Part shown: one piece after another, positions 44,167 to 57,213 of the stretch
How positions within the stretch are numbered: the stretch's first letter is position 1
How the letters are laid out: every line of letters begins with the position of its first letter
NCBI GenBank assembly: GCA_946811185.2
Contig: OX328104.1
Location: 52,684,505-52,748,504 of the forward strand
Length of the DNA: 64,000 nt
Direction: 5' to 3'
From: Hippopus hippopus
Lineage: Eukaryota > Mollusca > Bivalvia > Cardiida > Cardiidae
Made by a program: the position numbers and the translations under genes
The notes under the pieces: generated by a model
What the model was told of the DNA's origin: nothing
The model's input: the letters and a program-made list of their open reading frames with translations, nothing else
Database searches by the model: none

Positions 44167-45532
44167 TATATGCAAATGGAGGTACCTGTCATATTCCAAA
44201 ATGGAAATGCCTACTGCAATATCCTTTGACTGTATGGAGCCCCTACTCTTTTAGTACTAGCATAATTGTATTATTGTGCATGAACTGATGAACATTTTTC
44301 CATTTGGTATCAAGACCATGGGCTTATTGATATTTCCAGGATACTGTTTCCCATATTTTAAATGATAGGTTGCATTTTATTGCAATATTCCATAGGAGTT
44401 ATGCACCAATAATTGCCCATCTGTAGGAAGAAATGGTCAGTGAACTCGTGGAGTACAGTTCCCTCTTTTCTAACAAACTTTACTTACTCTATGCTGTAAA
44501 GAGAAGTCTCTGTAATTCGACCAAAGTAAATCATGTTTTGCAAAATGCTACCTTGTAATCATTATGAGAACAACAAACCTAGACTGATTCAAAAGAGTTT
44601 TATGCAAACCCTCTTTATATACATCTTCATACTTTTCATTTGTAATAAAATTGTTATATTATGAACATGACAGAAACTTCATTGAATGTTGAGATATTCA
44701 CGGGCTAGTTCCTCGTGTAATAGACTTACAATACACGTATATGATATATATTTTTTAAAACAAATGTGGTATATTGGGATGAAAATTATAATGAATAGAC
44801 TTCATATAGTGTGGAATGATCTTCTGTAAGCATAATTTTTGTTATTTCAATACAAGATAACTCCATATTAGTTGCGGACTCTATGAAGGGCCACAATAAA
44901 GAATATCTAAACTTTATTCACTGGGTTATTACATTACCAATCTATGCAGTAATTAACTCACTGTTGACCATAGAAGTGATTGATGCAATTCTGACAATAA
45001 TGAACAGCAAAAAATTATCTTTAATTTCCGCAAAGGTAAGATTTAAAAAAAAATCAACCTTTGGTACTGTAAATACTCTGATTTGCATGGGTAAAGCAGC
45101 TTATAGATAGGATTAATTATAATGAGAAGGCACAATGTTTGTCATAGCATCTGTTCTGTATCACTAAGATCATACAAAATGATGGTGTATATAATGGGTA
45201 CGTTTTTGAGTACCAGCCATTTTAGGCTTACAAACATGAGTAAGTACAGTTCTGTCAGTACTTTGAATCAGACAAAATTGTGTCTTTATCTGTAAAGCGT
45301 TTGTTGTGATAATAGATGTGAGAGCATTAACCCATCTGAAGATGTTTCTGACATATTCAATGTAGAAAATAAAATGAAAATGTAACCTGAATGGCGAATC
45401 ATTGATACCTTGTATGCAAAGGTGCACTTAATGACCTCTATACCTCCAAGACGCCCCGCTCGCCAGGTGGCAGACTTTGGCAAAGTGCTCAGGAGACATT
45501 GAAATTTCAGAAAATAATAATAATAAAATAAA

Positions 45533-45672
45533 CAGCATTTTCTCCTTTTCCAACAATGTTTCCCCCCCCCCACTCAAAAGGAATTTCAAGTTTTAAATCA
45601 CATTTATTTTGTCATCTGCAAATGCTTTCAATCTGGACAAGTCAAGAATTTTAACATTTGGTAAAGAGTTAA
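45533..45672 (-). mobile_element. Half family 1 MITE at unit 2/3 junction
   Basis: Same half element and same junction as at 25546, ending TTAA 45669-45672. The junction flank (GAAATTTCAG followed by an AATAATAAT tract) is identical to that before 25546. Confidence 0.9.
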
Positions 45673-46094
45673 CCGTTACTCATCAGTCACATGTTTGTAC
45701 ATACATGAGGTAGCAGGCTTTTGAAAACAGCATGGAGAAAGGACTTTTCCCATGATGTTTTTAGCCATAACATAAACATTCCCATCATTTTAGCCAGATT
45801 TGACTTGTCATCATTCTGCAAATGCTTGCAATATGAACTAGAACAGAATTTGTTGTTTGATAGATAGGTAACTTATGTACTAATACACCTTTTTTAAAAT
45901 TTTTATATTAACATTTTACTATTATACTATATTTTGGCAAAGTCAGGTGGTTGCACTGGGTTTTATGTAGACTTGTAGCTTGTACCATACTAGTATTTTG
46001 TTTTTTCTGCATGCACTTTACTAACATTTATATAGGTTTAAACATATTTATTTTACATCAATTGAGAAACACGTTCTTACAACTTACTAATCTC

Positions 46095-46262
46095 TCTCAA
46101 TTCTGCTTCCTGGGCACTACACCAGTACTTGCACCGAGTGTGTGGGCAAATGAACAAATCCCAAAGTTAACACCGGCTCCCAGGTCTCGAATTCGGGACC
46201 TTATGGTGACAAGGGCGATGCTCTACCTCACAACCACAGACACCACACTATATAGCCTCAAG
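46095..46262 (-). mobile_element. tRNA-like SINE, reverse, unit 3
   Basis: Matches unit 2 apart from a few substitutions and retains both box-like motifs, showing that the deletions in unit 1 are private to unit 1. Confidence 0.5.
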
Positions 46263-46384
46263 GGTTGACTTTCCATGTATTCTACCCTTACAAATGATAA
46301 ATCTCATATTTCAGCTTCATTTAATGTGTCGTGCAAATGCTTTAAATTCAGAAGGAGTCTTAAATTTTGTTATTTGGTCAACAG

Positions 46385-46602
46385 ATAACTCTTTAGCATA
46401 CAACAAAATTTCAGACTGATCTATTTGCAGACAACAAAATAAATGTTGCTCGAATGATGGAATTTGTGTCTGAAAGAGTAGAAAACATTGTGGGAAAAGG
46501 AGAAAATGCTGCTTACCAGCATTTTTTCCTTTTCCCACAATGTTTTCAGAATCTTCGTTCTTCAAAGTCATCAAAACTCAGGATTATGTGGTAGAGGGTT
46601 AA
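46385..46602 (+). mobile_element. Family 1 MITE, unit 3
   Basis: Counterpart of 6367-6584. It matches unit 1 after the core but unit 2 at the core centre. Confidence 0.82.
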
Positions 46603-46860
46603 TTAAGTCCGACATACCCACCATGAATACATGTATGTGCTTCTTTACATCGCTAGTGCTGCTTTTACAGTGGTGAAAAAATTACATTCGATTGAACTGA
46701 TTAATAGAAACGGAGCAGTTTTTCCTTTTTGGTTTAAATGATAAGAAAGTCAACCTTAATAATGTGGCTCAGTTAACATAGTCTTAAAATTTTTATAATA
46801 TCAAACTTTTTATGATTTTATTTTAGCTTACAGAGTTGTTCACCATTACCTGCATATACC

Positions 46861-47091
46861 TTGACCCTTTACCACACAACAAAATTTTAGACTTGTCTGA
46901 ATTGGAAGCTTTTGCAGACAACAAATTCATCGTGACAAAAAAAAATAGGATTGGTATCAGAAAAAGATAGAAAACATAGTTGGAAAAGGAGAAAATGCTG
47001 GTTACCAGCATTTTCTCCTTTTCCTACAAATGTTTTCAAAAGCCTTCTTCTTTGGAGGTCGTTAAAACTTGGGCCTGTTGTGAAAGGTTAA
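46861..47091 (+). mobile_element. Family 1 MITE, complete, unit 3 only
   Basis: Starts TTGACCCTTTACCACAC and ends TGTGAAAGGTTAA (TTAA 47088-47091). The core has both arms (GGAAAAGGAGAAAATGCTGG and mirror). This is the ancestral state of the stubs in units 1 and 2. Length 231 bp. Confidence 0.85.
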
Positions 47092-47294
47092 GCATCAGAA
47101 GACACAATCTAGTGTGAGCACTGAATAATCTTTTCTGTCGATGACCGTTCATACAACATCAGTTCATTAATACATTTATTCTTATTTTATATAACTTCAA
47201 AGAAGAAAAATAACTTTGATGAAGAAATTTGAATTATCAGAAGTAATTGGGAAGAAATTTCTTTTTAGCCACAGATTATATTCATAAGCAAATC

Positions 47295-49884
47295 TTATGG
47301 AACATCTTTACTGCCTCATTATATGGGGTTTTCTGTTATTAGGTACATTCCTCATATCGTTATTTACAAACTTCATCCTTTTATGTCAAACGGTAGGTTT
47401 TCTAAGTTAAAACCACATATTATTGTGTGCAAACTTAATAATGCAACGTCAAATGATAAGGCTGTTAAGTGCATTCTTTGTATCATTGTTTGCAGACTTC
47501 ATCATGTAATGTCAAACGGTAAGATTGTTGGGTGCATTTATTATTTCGTTATGCGCAAATGTGTTACCTTTATTTCAAACGATAAGATTGTTAGGTGTAT
47601 TTGTTATTTAGCTACATGTAAATTTCATTATAGTATGTCAAATGGTATATTTGTTTGGTTCATCTATTATTTCGTTACATATAAAACTAACGGTAATATG
47701 TAAAACGGTACGTTTATATGATGGATTCTTTATATTGTTATGTGCAAATGTCATTATGCTTTCTAAAATGGTTAGGCTGTGAGGTGCATTATTACTATTA
47801 TTAGGTGCAGACGTCATTATGTTATGACAAATAAAAAGTTTATTCTGTCCATTCTCTCTTTCGTTATGTGCAAATGTCAGTATGCTTTCTAAAATGGTTA
47901 GGCTGTGGGTGCATTGTTGCTATCATTAGGTACAAACGTCATTATGTTATGACGAATGAAAAGTTTATTCTGTTCATTTTTTTATATCGTTATGTGCAAA
48001 TGTCATTATGCTTTCTAAAATGGTTAGGCTGTGAGGTGCATTGTTGCTACCATTAGGTACAAACATCATTATGTTATGACGAATAAAAAGTTTATTCTGT
48101 TCATTCTTCATATCGTTATGTGCAAATGTCATTATGCTTTGTCAAATGGTTAGGCTGTGGGGTGCATTATTACTATCATAATCTCACATGATGCTCGGCT
48201 GCCATTTTTTTCTCAGATTTACGACAATTGATGCAAGTGTGCCACTTTTTGGCAACATAACGATGATTGCACCCAACATAATGACGTCTGTACCTAACAA
48301 TAGAAAGATCGACATCATGCTATTTTGAATGCACAGACAAACGAATTATATTTAAATAATGATTAAAATAATGCACAAAACAAACTTACAGGTTGACATA
48401 CACGTATGACGTTTTACACGTCAATGATACGAAAGCACCTTACAAACAGATTTTTTGCCTTGACACTTGAGTCTTTTGCGCTAAACGATAAAAAGAACGC
48501 ACCTAACAAACTTTCCATTCAACATGTGATTAAGCTGTCTTCACACAATGATATGAAGAATGTACGTAACAAACAACCATTTGAATTAAAAATATGACAT
48601 AGACACACAGCGATAAATAGAACACACCTCATAAAATTACTTTTTTGGTATACAATAATGGCCTTTTCACATAATAGTATAAAAAGTCATTTCTTAAGGC
48701 TTGCCATATGACTGCACAAAATTAAGTTTAAGAATAACAACATAAGGAATATGCCCAACAATACTACTCATTGACAAAACAAAATGACGTTTGCTCAATA
48801 CAGCACAACAATGCACCTAACAAACTTACCGTTCAAGACACACCATAAAGGTATTTACACATAATGGAATAGAAAGTGCTCTCAACAACTTGATCGTTTA
48901 AGATAACTTAATGACATTTGTTCCTACAAAACATAAAGACTGCACTTAACAAACGAACTATCGTACACAGAACCATGGCATTTGAACATAATGATGTGAA
49001 GAAGGTACCTAACAAACTTACAGTTAGAGACAACAAAATGACATTCACCCATAACAATATAAGAATGCGCTTAACAGACTTACTATTTGACATAGCACAA
49101 TAGCGTTTGTACATAACGATGTGAATAAGGAACCAAACAAACTTACTGTTCGAGACAAAATAATGACATTTGCCCATAACAATGAGATTAATGCACCTAA
49201 CAAACTAAGTATTTGACATTGCACAAGGTTATTTGCACATAACAATTAGAAAAATGCACATTACAAACTGTCTGTTTGAGACTATATGATGACATTTGTC
49301 CATAACAACGGTGAATAATGCAACTAACAAACTTCTTGTTGCAGACAACATGATCATGTTTGGACATAACGATAAGAAGAATGCACGTAACAAACTAATG
49401 GTTGGACATAACTTAATGACATTTGGAAATAATGATAAAAAGAATGCACATATCAAATCAATGATTTAACCCCTAAGAAAATGACATTTGGACATAACGA
49501 TAAGAAGAATGCACATAACAAACTTATGATTCAACATAACACAATGATGATAGGAGTTATGACATAACATAATTACGTTTGGGCATAACGATATGATGTA
49601 CGCACCTAACAATCATACAATTGAACATAATATAATGATATTCGCACAAAATGGTATGATGTAATGACCAAACAAATCAACTATTTCTCATAACGATATG
49701 AAGAATGTACCTGACAAACCTGCTATCTGACATAACAGTATTGCGTTTGGTCGTACCCATAAGAAGAATGCACCTAACACACACATCATTTGACATAAGA
49801 TAATAAAGCCTGCACATGAATATATGAAGAACTGACCTAATGAAATAAAGTTCAGTGTAATGAGGCAGTAAAGGCGTTCCATAA
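47295..49884. mobile_element. Foldback-like element, unit 3 (contracted)
   Basis: The same termini are recognisable but the element is about 2590 bp. Near 49360 the sequence jumps between two repeat units, and about 250 bp (close to four 62-63-bp units) present at 9060-9320 is missing. Small insertions in the left arm restore a few codon-sized pieces absent from units 1 and 2. Confidence 0.75.
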
Positions 49885-50090
49885 AATCTTATTACAATGA
49901 TCTTTTTTCCCAGATTCTTACATATTTCATGGAAATATTTCACTTTAATTTTATATCACATGGAGCACATTGATTACATACTTTGTCCCCAAATCTTCTG
50001 TCTGCATTTTGACAAACATTATTTAATTTTGGCTGGTAGTGGGCCTTTAATTGTCATGGACATGTCGAAGCTGTTTTAATTTTGGTAGAA

Positions 50091-50286
50091 TAAACCTTTT
50101 CCTAAATAATCCCATGTTTTAACCGCTTGGAGGATATAAACATTTGAAAAAAGCATTTTCTCCTTTTCCCACTGTTTTCCACCCTTTCAAAAGCAAACTC
50201 CATGATTTGAGTGACTTTTAGTTTTTTGTCTGCAAATGCTTTCAATTCTGACAAGTCTAAAATTTTGTCATTTGGTGAAGGGTGAA
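50091..50286 (-). mobile_element. Family 1 MITE, core partly deleted, unit 3
   Basis: Counterpart of 10024-10221; a further two bases are lost in CCCACTGTTTTCC. Confidence 0.7.
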
Positions 50287-50385
50287 AAACATGAAAATGA
50301 TCTACTGAAGTCATTTTCAGGGAAGAAAGCCGATACCGCTAGCATTCTATGCACAGTTTAATACAAGGGAACAAAATTATAACAT

Positions 50386-50617
50386 ATAACCCTTTGAAAC
50401 ACAGTCCTCAGTTTAATCGACCCTGAAGAAGAATGCTTTTGAAAACATTGTGAGAAAAGGAGAAAATTCTGGTAACCAGCCTTTTCTTCTTTTCCCACAA
50501 TGTTTTCAACCCTTTCAAAGACAGAAATCATTACTCGAGTTACATTTTTTGTTTGTCGTCTGCAAATGCTTTCGATTTTGTCAAGACCGAAGTTTTACCA
50601 TTTTGGTAAAAAGTTAA
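50386..50617 (-). mobile_element. Family 1 MITE, unit 3
   Basis: Counterpart of 10321-10552, with the terminus CCCTTTGAAAC preserved. Confidence 0.8.
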
Positions 50618-50951
50618 GTTACCAATATAGCAGATAAAATTCAAAATGCAGACATGTTTAGAAAGAGATAAAATATTTAAATGTCTAGCGAACTCTCAGA
50701 GGAAAAACAATAATAAGGAGTTAGCGCCTCCATCAGTTTTTTGTCAGAAATCGTCAAATTGCCTCAGAAATAATTGGTAGTTTGGGAATTTTAAGATAAT
50801 ATCATACAGACACTGAATATTTTAGAAGAATTTACATATTTTGTATCACATTTTCTTATTTTGGATGTCTCAGAAAGATAGGGTGGCTATTGTACTTTGT
50901 TCATTTTACACTTAAAAAATCAAATGAACATCAGCTAGGTCCATGTTCTTT

Positions 50952-51074
50952 GTCTTATTCTCTAAGATTTTCACTCACTTGAAAGTAACAGAACTTCTGA
51001 TTGGCTAAACCAAATTGTTTAGCCAATCAGAAGTTGTGTTACTTTCAAATTTAGAAAATGCTGGAGAATAAGAC
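50952..51074. repeat. Inverted repeat with opposed CCAAT motifs, unit 3
   Basis: Counterpart of 10887-11008 with a small change (TTTCACTCACTTG) in the outer left arm. The inner arms and both CCAAT motifs are intact. Confidence 0.75.
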
Positions 51075-51221
51075 TGAGACCATTCTTAAGGATGGTTGGT
51101 GAATAAGGACCCAGGTTTTGTCCTAGAAGCTAAAGCAGATGTGCATATCATTAATGTTATACTTTCCGAAGTAAATGTGAAATGAAATGTACACAGTGAA
51201 TATTGTGCATTCTTTCTTGTT

Positions 51222-51425
51222 TAAATCTTAAGCTTGGCCAATTTCTTTCGGAGGATTAATGATTGTCATTGCAACAGGATAAATTCCTTTCTCACCACTT
51301 TTGTGTTAGGGGATAGTAAGAGTAATTTCAGGAAAGCATGGATAGATGTACTGGCTGCAGCTACATGTATTTCACTGAAATAATGTTGAAAACAGTGTTA
51401 AAAACAATACAAATAATTTTCTTTA
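51222..51425 (+). mobile_element. SINE body without head, unit 3
   Basis: TTCTTTCTTGTTTAAATC joins sequence upstream of the SINE directly to the body, removing roughly 75-80 bp that included the tRNA-like head. This deletion is private to unit 3. Confidence 0.65.
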
Positions 51426-51432
51426 GATACTT

Positions 51433-51667
51433 TCAACTCTTTCCCTCATGAATAATTTTTATACTTGTCCAAATTCAAAGCATTTGTAGATGACAAACAT
51501 GGTACAAATTATTGGATTAATTCTTAAAAGGGTTGAAAACATTGTGGGAAAGGGAGAAAGTGCTGTTCCTAAAACAAATTTCAATTTTTCAGTCACACTT
51601 ATTTTGTCGTGTGCAAAATGCTTTCAATTTGGACAAATCTGAAATTTTGTCGTTTGGTTAAGCGCTA
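51433..51667. mobile_element. Chimeric family 1 MITE, unit 3
   Basis: Counterpart of 11444-11678; it keeps the consensus-like GGACAAATCTGAAATTTTG at the right, where units 1 and 2 have decayed. Confidence 0.7.
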
Positions 51668-51771
51668 TTAGACAATACAAAATATGAATTTAAAACATCC
51701 TTAAGATGGACAATAAAAATTTGTCATGTCCCAGAATTTTAATTTTATGCCATATTTTTTGTTTTTTCCAG

Positions 51772-51828
51772 GGGCCACGTCGAGGTAGGGATCTGTACGA
51801 TGACGAAGAGGAGGAAGTGTCATTCTAA
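51772..51828 (+). CDS. Possible terminal coding exon, unit 3
   Basis: Same 57 nt and stop as in units 1 and 2 even though unit 3 is more diverged in general. The upstream T tract is one base shorter. Confidence 0.5.
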   Translation, partial: GPRRGRDLYDDEEEEVSF

Positions 51829-51928
51829 AGACGTCATGTGACTTAGATCTGCACCCAACTATAACCAAGTGTAAATAAGAAATTGACATCCGATATCTTT
51901 TACCTTAATTGGGAAAAGTGTGTCTTCA

Positions 51929-52354
51929 TTAACTCGTTTAGGGGATGACAAAAATTTAAAACTTACCCAAATTAAAAGCATTTGCCATTGACAGTTTAGC
52001 TCAACCCACGATTGCTGTCTTTGAAAATGTAGAAAGCAATATGGGAAAAGGAGAAAATGCTGGGTACCAGCATTTTCTCCTTTTACCACAATGTTTTCAA
52101 AACATATATTCCTGGGCATGGTAAAATATGTGATTGTTTGGTAAAGGGTTAACTCTTTACCAGACAGCCACATTTTAGGCTTGCACATACTGGAAATATG
52201 AATCAGTAGATGGCAAATATAATTTGGCTGAAACATTTGAACAGGTAGAAAACGTTATGCGAAAAGGAGAAAATGCTGGTTACCAGCATCTTTTCTCCTT
52301 TCCCATAATGCTTTTAAAAACCTCAAAATGTGGGATTGTTGGGTGAAGTGTTAA
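51929..52354 (+). mobile_element. Tandem pair of family 1 MITEs sharing one TTAA, unit 3
   Basis: Counterparts of 11941-12366; the shared TTAA is at 52149-52152. The second copy keeps GCTGGTTACCAGC, where units 1 and 2 have GTTGGTTACCAGC. Confidence 0.82.
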
Positions 52355-52667
52355 ATCTTGTTAGCTACCTTCTTAACACAAATAATTGTAACTTAGACTT
52401 TTACAGATAAATTACGATTTTATGAGACAGTTGTATGGTTTGAAATCATTCACTATCTTTTTTTTACAGGTTTTACAAACGTTTTTAACTACTGTCTGTG
52501 TCATCCATCTTTCACATTGTTCCTATTGTGTGTTCAAGAGTGTTTCCATTACTGTTTGTACTTTGACCCATTTTTATCCCTCATGTAGAACATAACAATT
52601 TCCTGCTTCAACGTTCTACTTTTATGTCTTCCTCTGGCACAGAACTGAACATAAGATGGACCTTAAG

Positions 52668-52825
52668 TTAATCCTTTACTATACAATCCATGTTATCTGT
52701 CCTGATGAGAATTCTTTGGAAATTAATGTCAAAAAAAGAGAAAATGCAGGTAACCAGCGTTTTCTTCTTTTCCAAAAATGTTTTCAAAAGGCTCCTTCCT
52801 CAGGGATGGTTTGGTAAAACATTAA
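52668..52825. mobile_element. Chimeric family 1 MITE with two right ends, unit 3
   Basis: Counterpart of 12686-12845, two bases shorter; the arm TTTTCTTCTTTTCC is closer to consensus than in units 1 and 2. Confidence 0.72.
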
Positions 52826-53155
52826 ATTGGTTGTTCCTGATTGCAAACAACAGAACCTAATGCTTGATACAAATCATTTAAAATGAAAAGTATTCAAGTT
52901 TTCTTATATCAGAATGATTTGGTTTATACATTTCCTTTTGCTGAGGACATTTTCGTAATGCAGCAGACGTTTCTTAAAAACCATTCTGGCAAAGCATGAA
53001 GTTGGAATTCATGATCAAATTCTCATTTAGCTTAAGTTTTTTGATATGTATTTATGAATCAAAGCTATAACATGTTTTTAAATCCTGGTTTTAGATAGAT
53101 GTGTACAAGGTCATGTGCTGCTCATTTGTTTCGAGGAATGATGTGTTTTCTTATT

Positions 53156-53317
53156 GCCCCCTCTGCATGAGAAGAAGGCTTTTGAAAATATATTAGGAAA
53201 GGGAGAAAATGTTACTTCCCTTTCAGTGCCGATTTTCGTCATTATAGTCATAATTAATTTGTGGCCATGCTTTCAATATGGAAGGCTCTTAAATTATGTT
53301 GTGTTAGAAAGAATTAG
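53156..53317 (-). mobile_element. Degenerate family 1 MITE, unit 3
   Basis: Counterpart of 13176-13333, with a 3-nt insertion (CTGCATGAGAAG). Confidence 0.55.
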
Positions 53318-53420
53318 CTCTATACCAGGTGGCACTTTTTTTTATTTTTCCATTGGCACAATATTTCAAACACCATCTTCGTCTGTTCTTTTTTCTTCTT
53401 TTGAAAGAAGCGTTGTTTAG

Positions 53421-53649
53421 TTAATTCCTTACCAAACAATCATGAGATTTAACAACCTTGAGAGAGAAGGCTATTGAGAACATTGTGGGAAAAGGAGAAA
53501 ATGCTGGCAACCAGCATTTTCTCCCTTCCCACAATTATTTTTACCCTTAGAAAGACAAATTCCATTACTTTAGCAACATTTAATCTGTCAACAGTAAAAT
53601 CCTTTGAAATTGGATAAATAAAAAGTTTTGTCAACTTGTAAAGAGTTAA
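53421..53649 (-). mobile_element. Family 1 MITE, unit 3
   Basis: Counterpart of 13443-13671, both TTAA ends intact. Confidence 0.85.
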
Positions 53650-55271
53650 GATTTAACGGAGACATGGATTGAAAGCCTGTGGCCAGAGGTGTGGAAATGT
53701 GATGTGCTAAATTGTGCCTTTGTTATTTTTTATATCTTTTTGTCGCTCACAGGTAACAACTATATACTGGTCACATTGGTGGCTTAATATCATTGCTATT
53801 TTAGTGGACACAAAGTGTCATTTGTCAATGACATAGAAAACATTTGTAAAAATATTTTATTTCATTACGGTTGTTTATTTCACACATGTTGTTTTTATTC
53901 CTACCCTATTGTCAGTGGGTGGATACGATCTTATGTTACTACTGTCCATAATTATCATAATTATTTTACCATGTCCATATTTGGACAGAATCTTGTAAAT
54001 ACAGAATTCTCATAGACTTACTTTTGCAATGATACCAGTTTAACTGTGCACAAAGATCATTTATGAGCAATTCTTCCATTTTTCACTGTTTTTTTTTTTT
54101 TTTTTTTTTATAAAAACCAGGTTTTGAATATGTGTCAAAAGGTGCTTGTAATTGAGATACAGTTTTATTTTAGCAATCTTTGTCACCTGAAAGCTTTAGT
54201 TGTTTGAAATGTGAAATATTTCATTACACAATTCACCAGCTTGACACCATACTTGATGTATGAAGGCAAACTTTAATTTCATATAATCAGATTGAATAGG
54301 TATTTTTGGCTGAAAATTTTGGGAAAAGGGGTTGTCAACTATAGCATGCTTATTCATATGATGTAGCTGTTTTTATTTGCTGAATTTCTTTATATCTACT
54401 TATTTACCTGATTAAGTGTAAAATAAACTATTGTTTATTGGTACTATTATTACCTCCCATCAGTAACAAGTTTTGGGTCAATATTTCTCCAGATGAGTTA
54501 CTGTTAGTGTTCACTATCTCTTGTTTATCTAGCACACAACTTAAAATCTTGAACTCAGCATTGCTGCACCAAGGATTTTTCAGAGAGGATACTTTTGTCC
54601 AATAAACTTCTAAAAACATGGGAATATTTTCAAAGCAAGTGTGACAAATGCACCAAAGACTTCTATCTCTTATGGTATGAAGAGGATACAGTTTCATCAG
54701 TGTGTGCACTATAATGGGACTTTTTTTTAATTTTTCAATAGGACATTTGGATGGGATAATGTCCCATAATCCATACCTTGTCTGTCCTCAGAAACTACAA
54801 TGCAAATCAGCCATGCTCCGACAAAAGGGGATGCATTCCCATAATGCATTATACTGAGCAAGTCCAAGTGTTGACATTAGTCATAGCAACATAATTCATT
54901 ACTCTTTCCTTACTGATCATTGATTTGACGATGAGTTTGTGGGAACGTAGCCAGTGGAAGAATACTGTGCAAAGTATTGTAACAGCAATTGTGGGAAAGC
55001 AGGGACAGGTGCACTGGCTTCCAAAATATAAAAAAAATATGTTGAAAATGTATTCAATCAAACAATAGTTTGACAATGTTCTATCATTAGACATTTTTTT
55101 TTCATAAGCAGGGTCAGTGGTGTAGGGCTGTCAAGGTTCTCTTGTACTTTTACCTAGAGCTATTTAGTTTTTTCTCTTGTTTTTTCCTAACACAAACTCT
55201 TGTAGCCTTTTGTACATTCCACAGTTTATTTTTTATAGAGTTTTTGTCATGAATTTTTGCCATCAGGATTT

Positions 55272-55476
55272 TTAAAACCTTTACTGCACAATCTCAGGTT
55301 TTAACGATTATTGAAAGAGGCTTTTGAAAACATTGTGGAGAAAGAAGAAAATGGTGGTAATCAACATTTTCTCCTTTTCCCACAATGTTTTCTACCCTTT
55401 CAAAACAGAAATCCCATCTTTCCAGCTATGTTCAATTTGACGAGTTTTAAAATTTTTTGGTGTGGCAAGTTGATGG
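55272..55476 (-). mobile_element. Family 1 MITE, decayed, unit 3
   Basis: Counterpart of 15292-15495; the core centre GGTGGTAATCAAC is also unpaired. Confidence 0.66.
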
Positions 55477-55594
55477 AGAGACTTGTGTATTTTAGTATTT
55501 ATTCATTATTGAATTCTATCATTTGATAACGAGATAAAGCAGCATTCCAATTTAAAGTGCTGGCTTAGTCCGAACATCTCAAAAAACTGTAGAT

Positions 55595-55825
55595 TTAACC
55601 CTTTATCACACAACAACATTTTTACACTTGTCCATAGCCAAAGCATATGCAGATGCCAAATTCAGTGGAGCTAAAAGTTACGGAAGTTGTCATTGATAGG
55701 GTAGAAAACATTATGGGAAAAGGAGAAAATGCTGGTTACCAGCATTTTCTCTTTTTCCCATAATGTTTTCAAAAGTCTTCTTTCTCAAAGTCGTTAAAAG
55801 CCGACTTTGTTTGGTAAAGGGCTGA
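55595..55825 (+). mobile_element. Family 1 MITE, unit 3
   Basis: Counterpart of 15615-15842 with a 3-nt CAA insertion near the left end. Confidence 0.85.
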
Positions 55826-56131
55826 GATAAAAATCTCCTATCAGTATGATGGGAGTGCTGAAAATGCATAATTCCATCACAAAAGACTATTTTGGTCATC
55901 TTTAGATTCTACTGGCGGATGTTGTAGCTTCAAGATTGGACAATGCATTTTGTGAAGACTGATCTTGATCTACGCCAACCACAAGAGCCACTTCTGTTGT
56001 CCAAATTAGGACAGGATTAATTTATCATGGTGACTTGTATATTACAATATGTATACTCATATGTAAGGTTATTTTTGTAAAAGATTGAAATCTATATATT
56101 GTATAGCACATAACCTACCATTTATTATAAT

Positions 56132-56563
56132 GTAAACTCTTTCATTGCTAATTGGGACTTACATAAGTTTTGTGGATGGTGAAGATCAAGATCAGACTGC
56201 ACAAATTATGCAGTCTGATCTTGGCTGTCCATTAAAGGAAACAAAACATTGGACCAAAATCATGTTCAGTTGTAGTAGAAATCTGTTCTAACCCTTTACC
56301 ACAAAATTCTGAGTTTGAACGACCCTGAGGAAATTGAAAGCATTTTTGGATCCATGAGGAAAAGTGATTGTAACCAGCCCAGCATTTTTTCCTTTTCCCA
56401 CAATGTTTTCTACCCACTGTGTGACAAAGTCAGTGATTTGAGACACATTTAGTATCTGCAAATGCTCTCGATTTGGACAAGTCTGTATTTTTGTTGTTGT
56501 TGATGGTTAAGAGTAAAAGCCTTCGAAAATAGATGAAAATTATTAGTTGGCAGCGAAAGGGTT
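56132..56563. mobile_element. Family 2 MITE with nested family 1 MITE, unit 3
   Basis: Counterpart of 16149-16581; the nested element is at 56288-56510, so the nesting predates the triplication. Confidence 0.7.
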
Positions 56564-56713
56564 GGTGCCAGGTTATATATATATAATGTATATTTTAATT
56601 CTATATCACAAATTTTAACAAGATTTTTTAGAGAAAATAAACCAATGAATGAAATGAAAATTAAAGTATGATTAAAGATGGTGTTTTTTAATTATTTATC
56701 TCATACTTTTAGT

Positions 56714-56828
56714 TAGTGTTGGCTTAAAGAGATCATGATTATTTATCTCGTACTTTTAGATAGTGTTGGCTTAAAGAGATCATGATTATTTATCTCGTAC
56801 TTTTAGATAGTGTTGGCATAAAGCGATC
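56714..56828. repeat. 47-bp tandem repeat, unit 3
   Basis: Starts at 56714, 56761 and 56808, without the extra partial unit seen in units 1 and 2. Confidence 0.8.
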
Positions 56829-57140
56829 ATATTTGTTGTATTTATGGCTTATGGCTCATTTCATCTTTTTGAAAATATTAACACAAACCAAAGTTGTGAA
56901 TATACCGTAGTTGTCATTAACATCGCCAGCACTGTATCTGCTATGACCTATCCGATAATTCACCTCTACCACCCCAGGTTGAATTTCGTCTAGGTGGATG
57001 TCAAATTACCAACTCAACTCTCAACTCAACTCATTACCGCCATTATACTTATTTACGCCATAATTGCTGTTGGCACTATTTACTCCATTGCGCATTAACT
57101 GAGTCTTGATTTATCTTACTGTATCGCGGACAGGGATCCT

Positions 57141-57213
57141 CCTGCCAGGCTCAGTGGTGAACTTGTAGGATTCAAAACCTAGTGATCCGGGGTTCGATCC
57201 CCACTGGAAGCCC
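57141..57213 (+). mobile_element. tRNA-like SINE head, unit 3
   Basis: Counterpart of 17171-17243; the A-box region reads AGTGGTGAAC. Confidence 0.6.

Larger units (their letters stand above)
25546..45532. repeat. 20-kb tandem segment, unit 2
   Basis: Second direct copy, about 19,987 bp. Most of its length difference from unit 1 comes from poly-C, GT and CT tracts and small indels. It shares with unit 1 a truncated MITE (near 26916), the LINE frameshift, a SINE-head deletion (near 43690) and one MITE insertion (41614-41841). These make units 1 and 2 the closest pair over most of their length. Confidence 0.95.
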
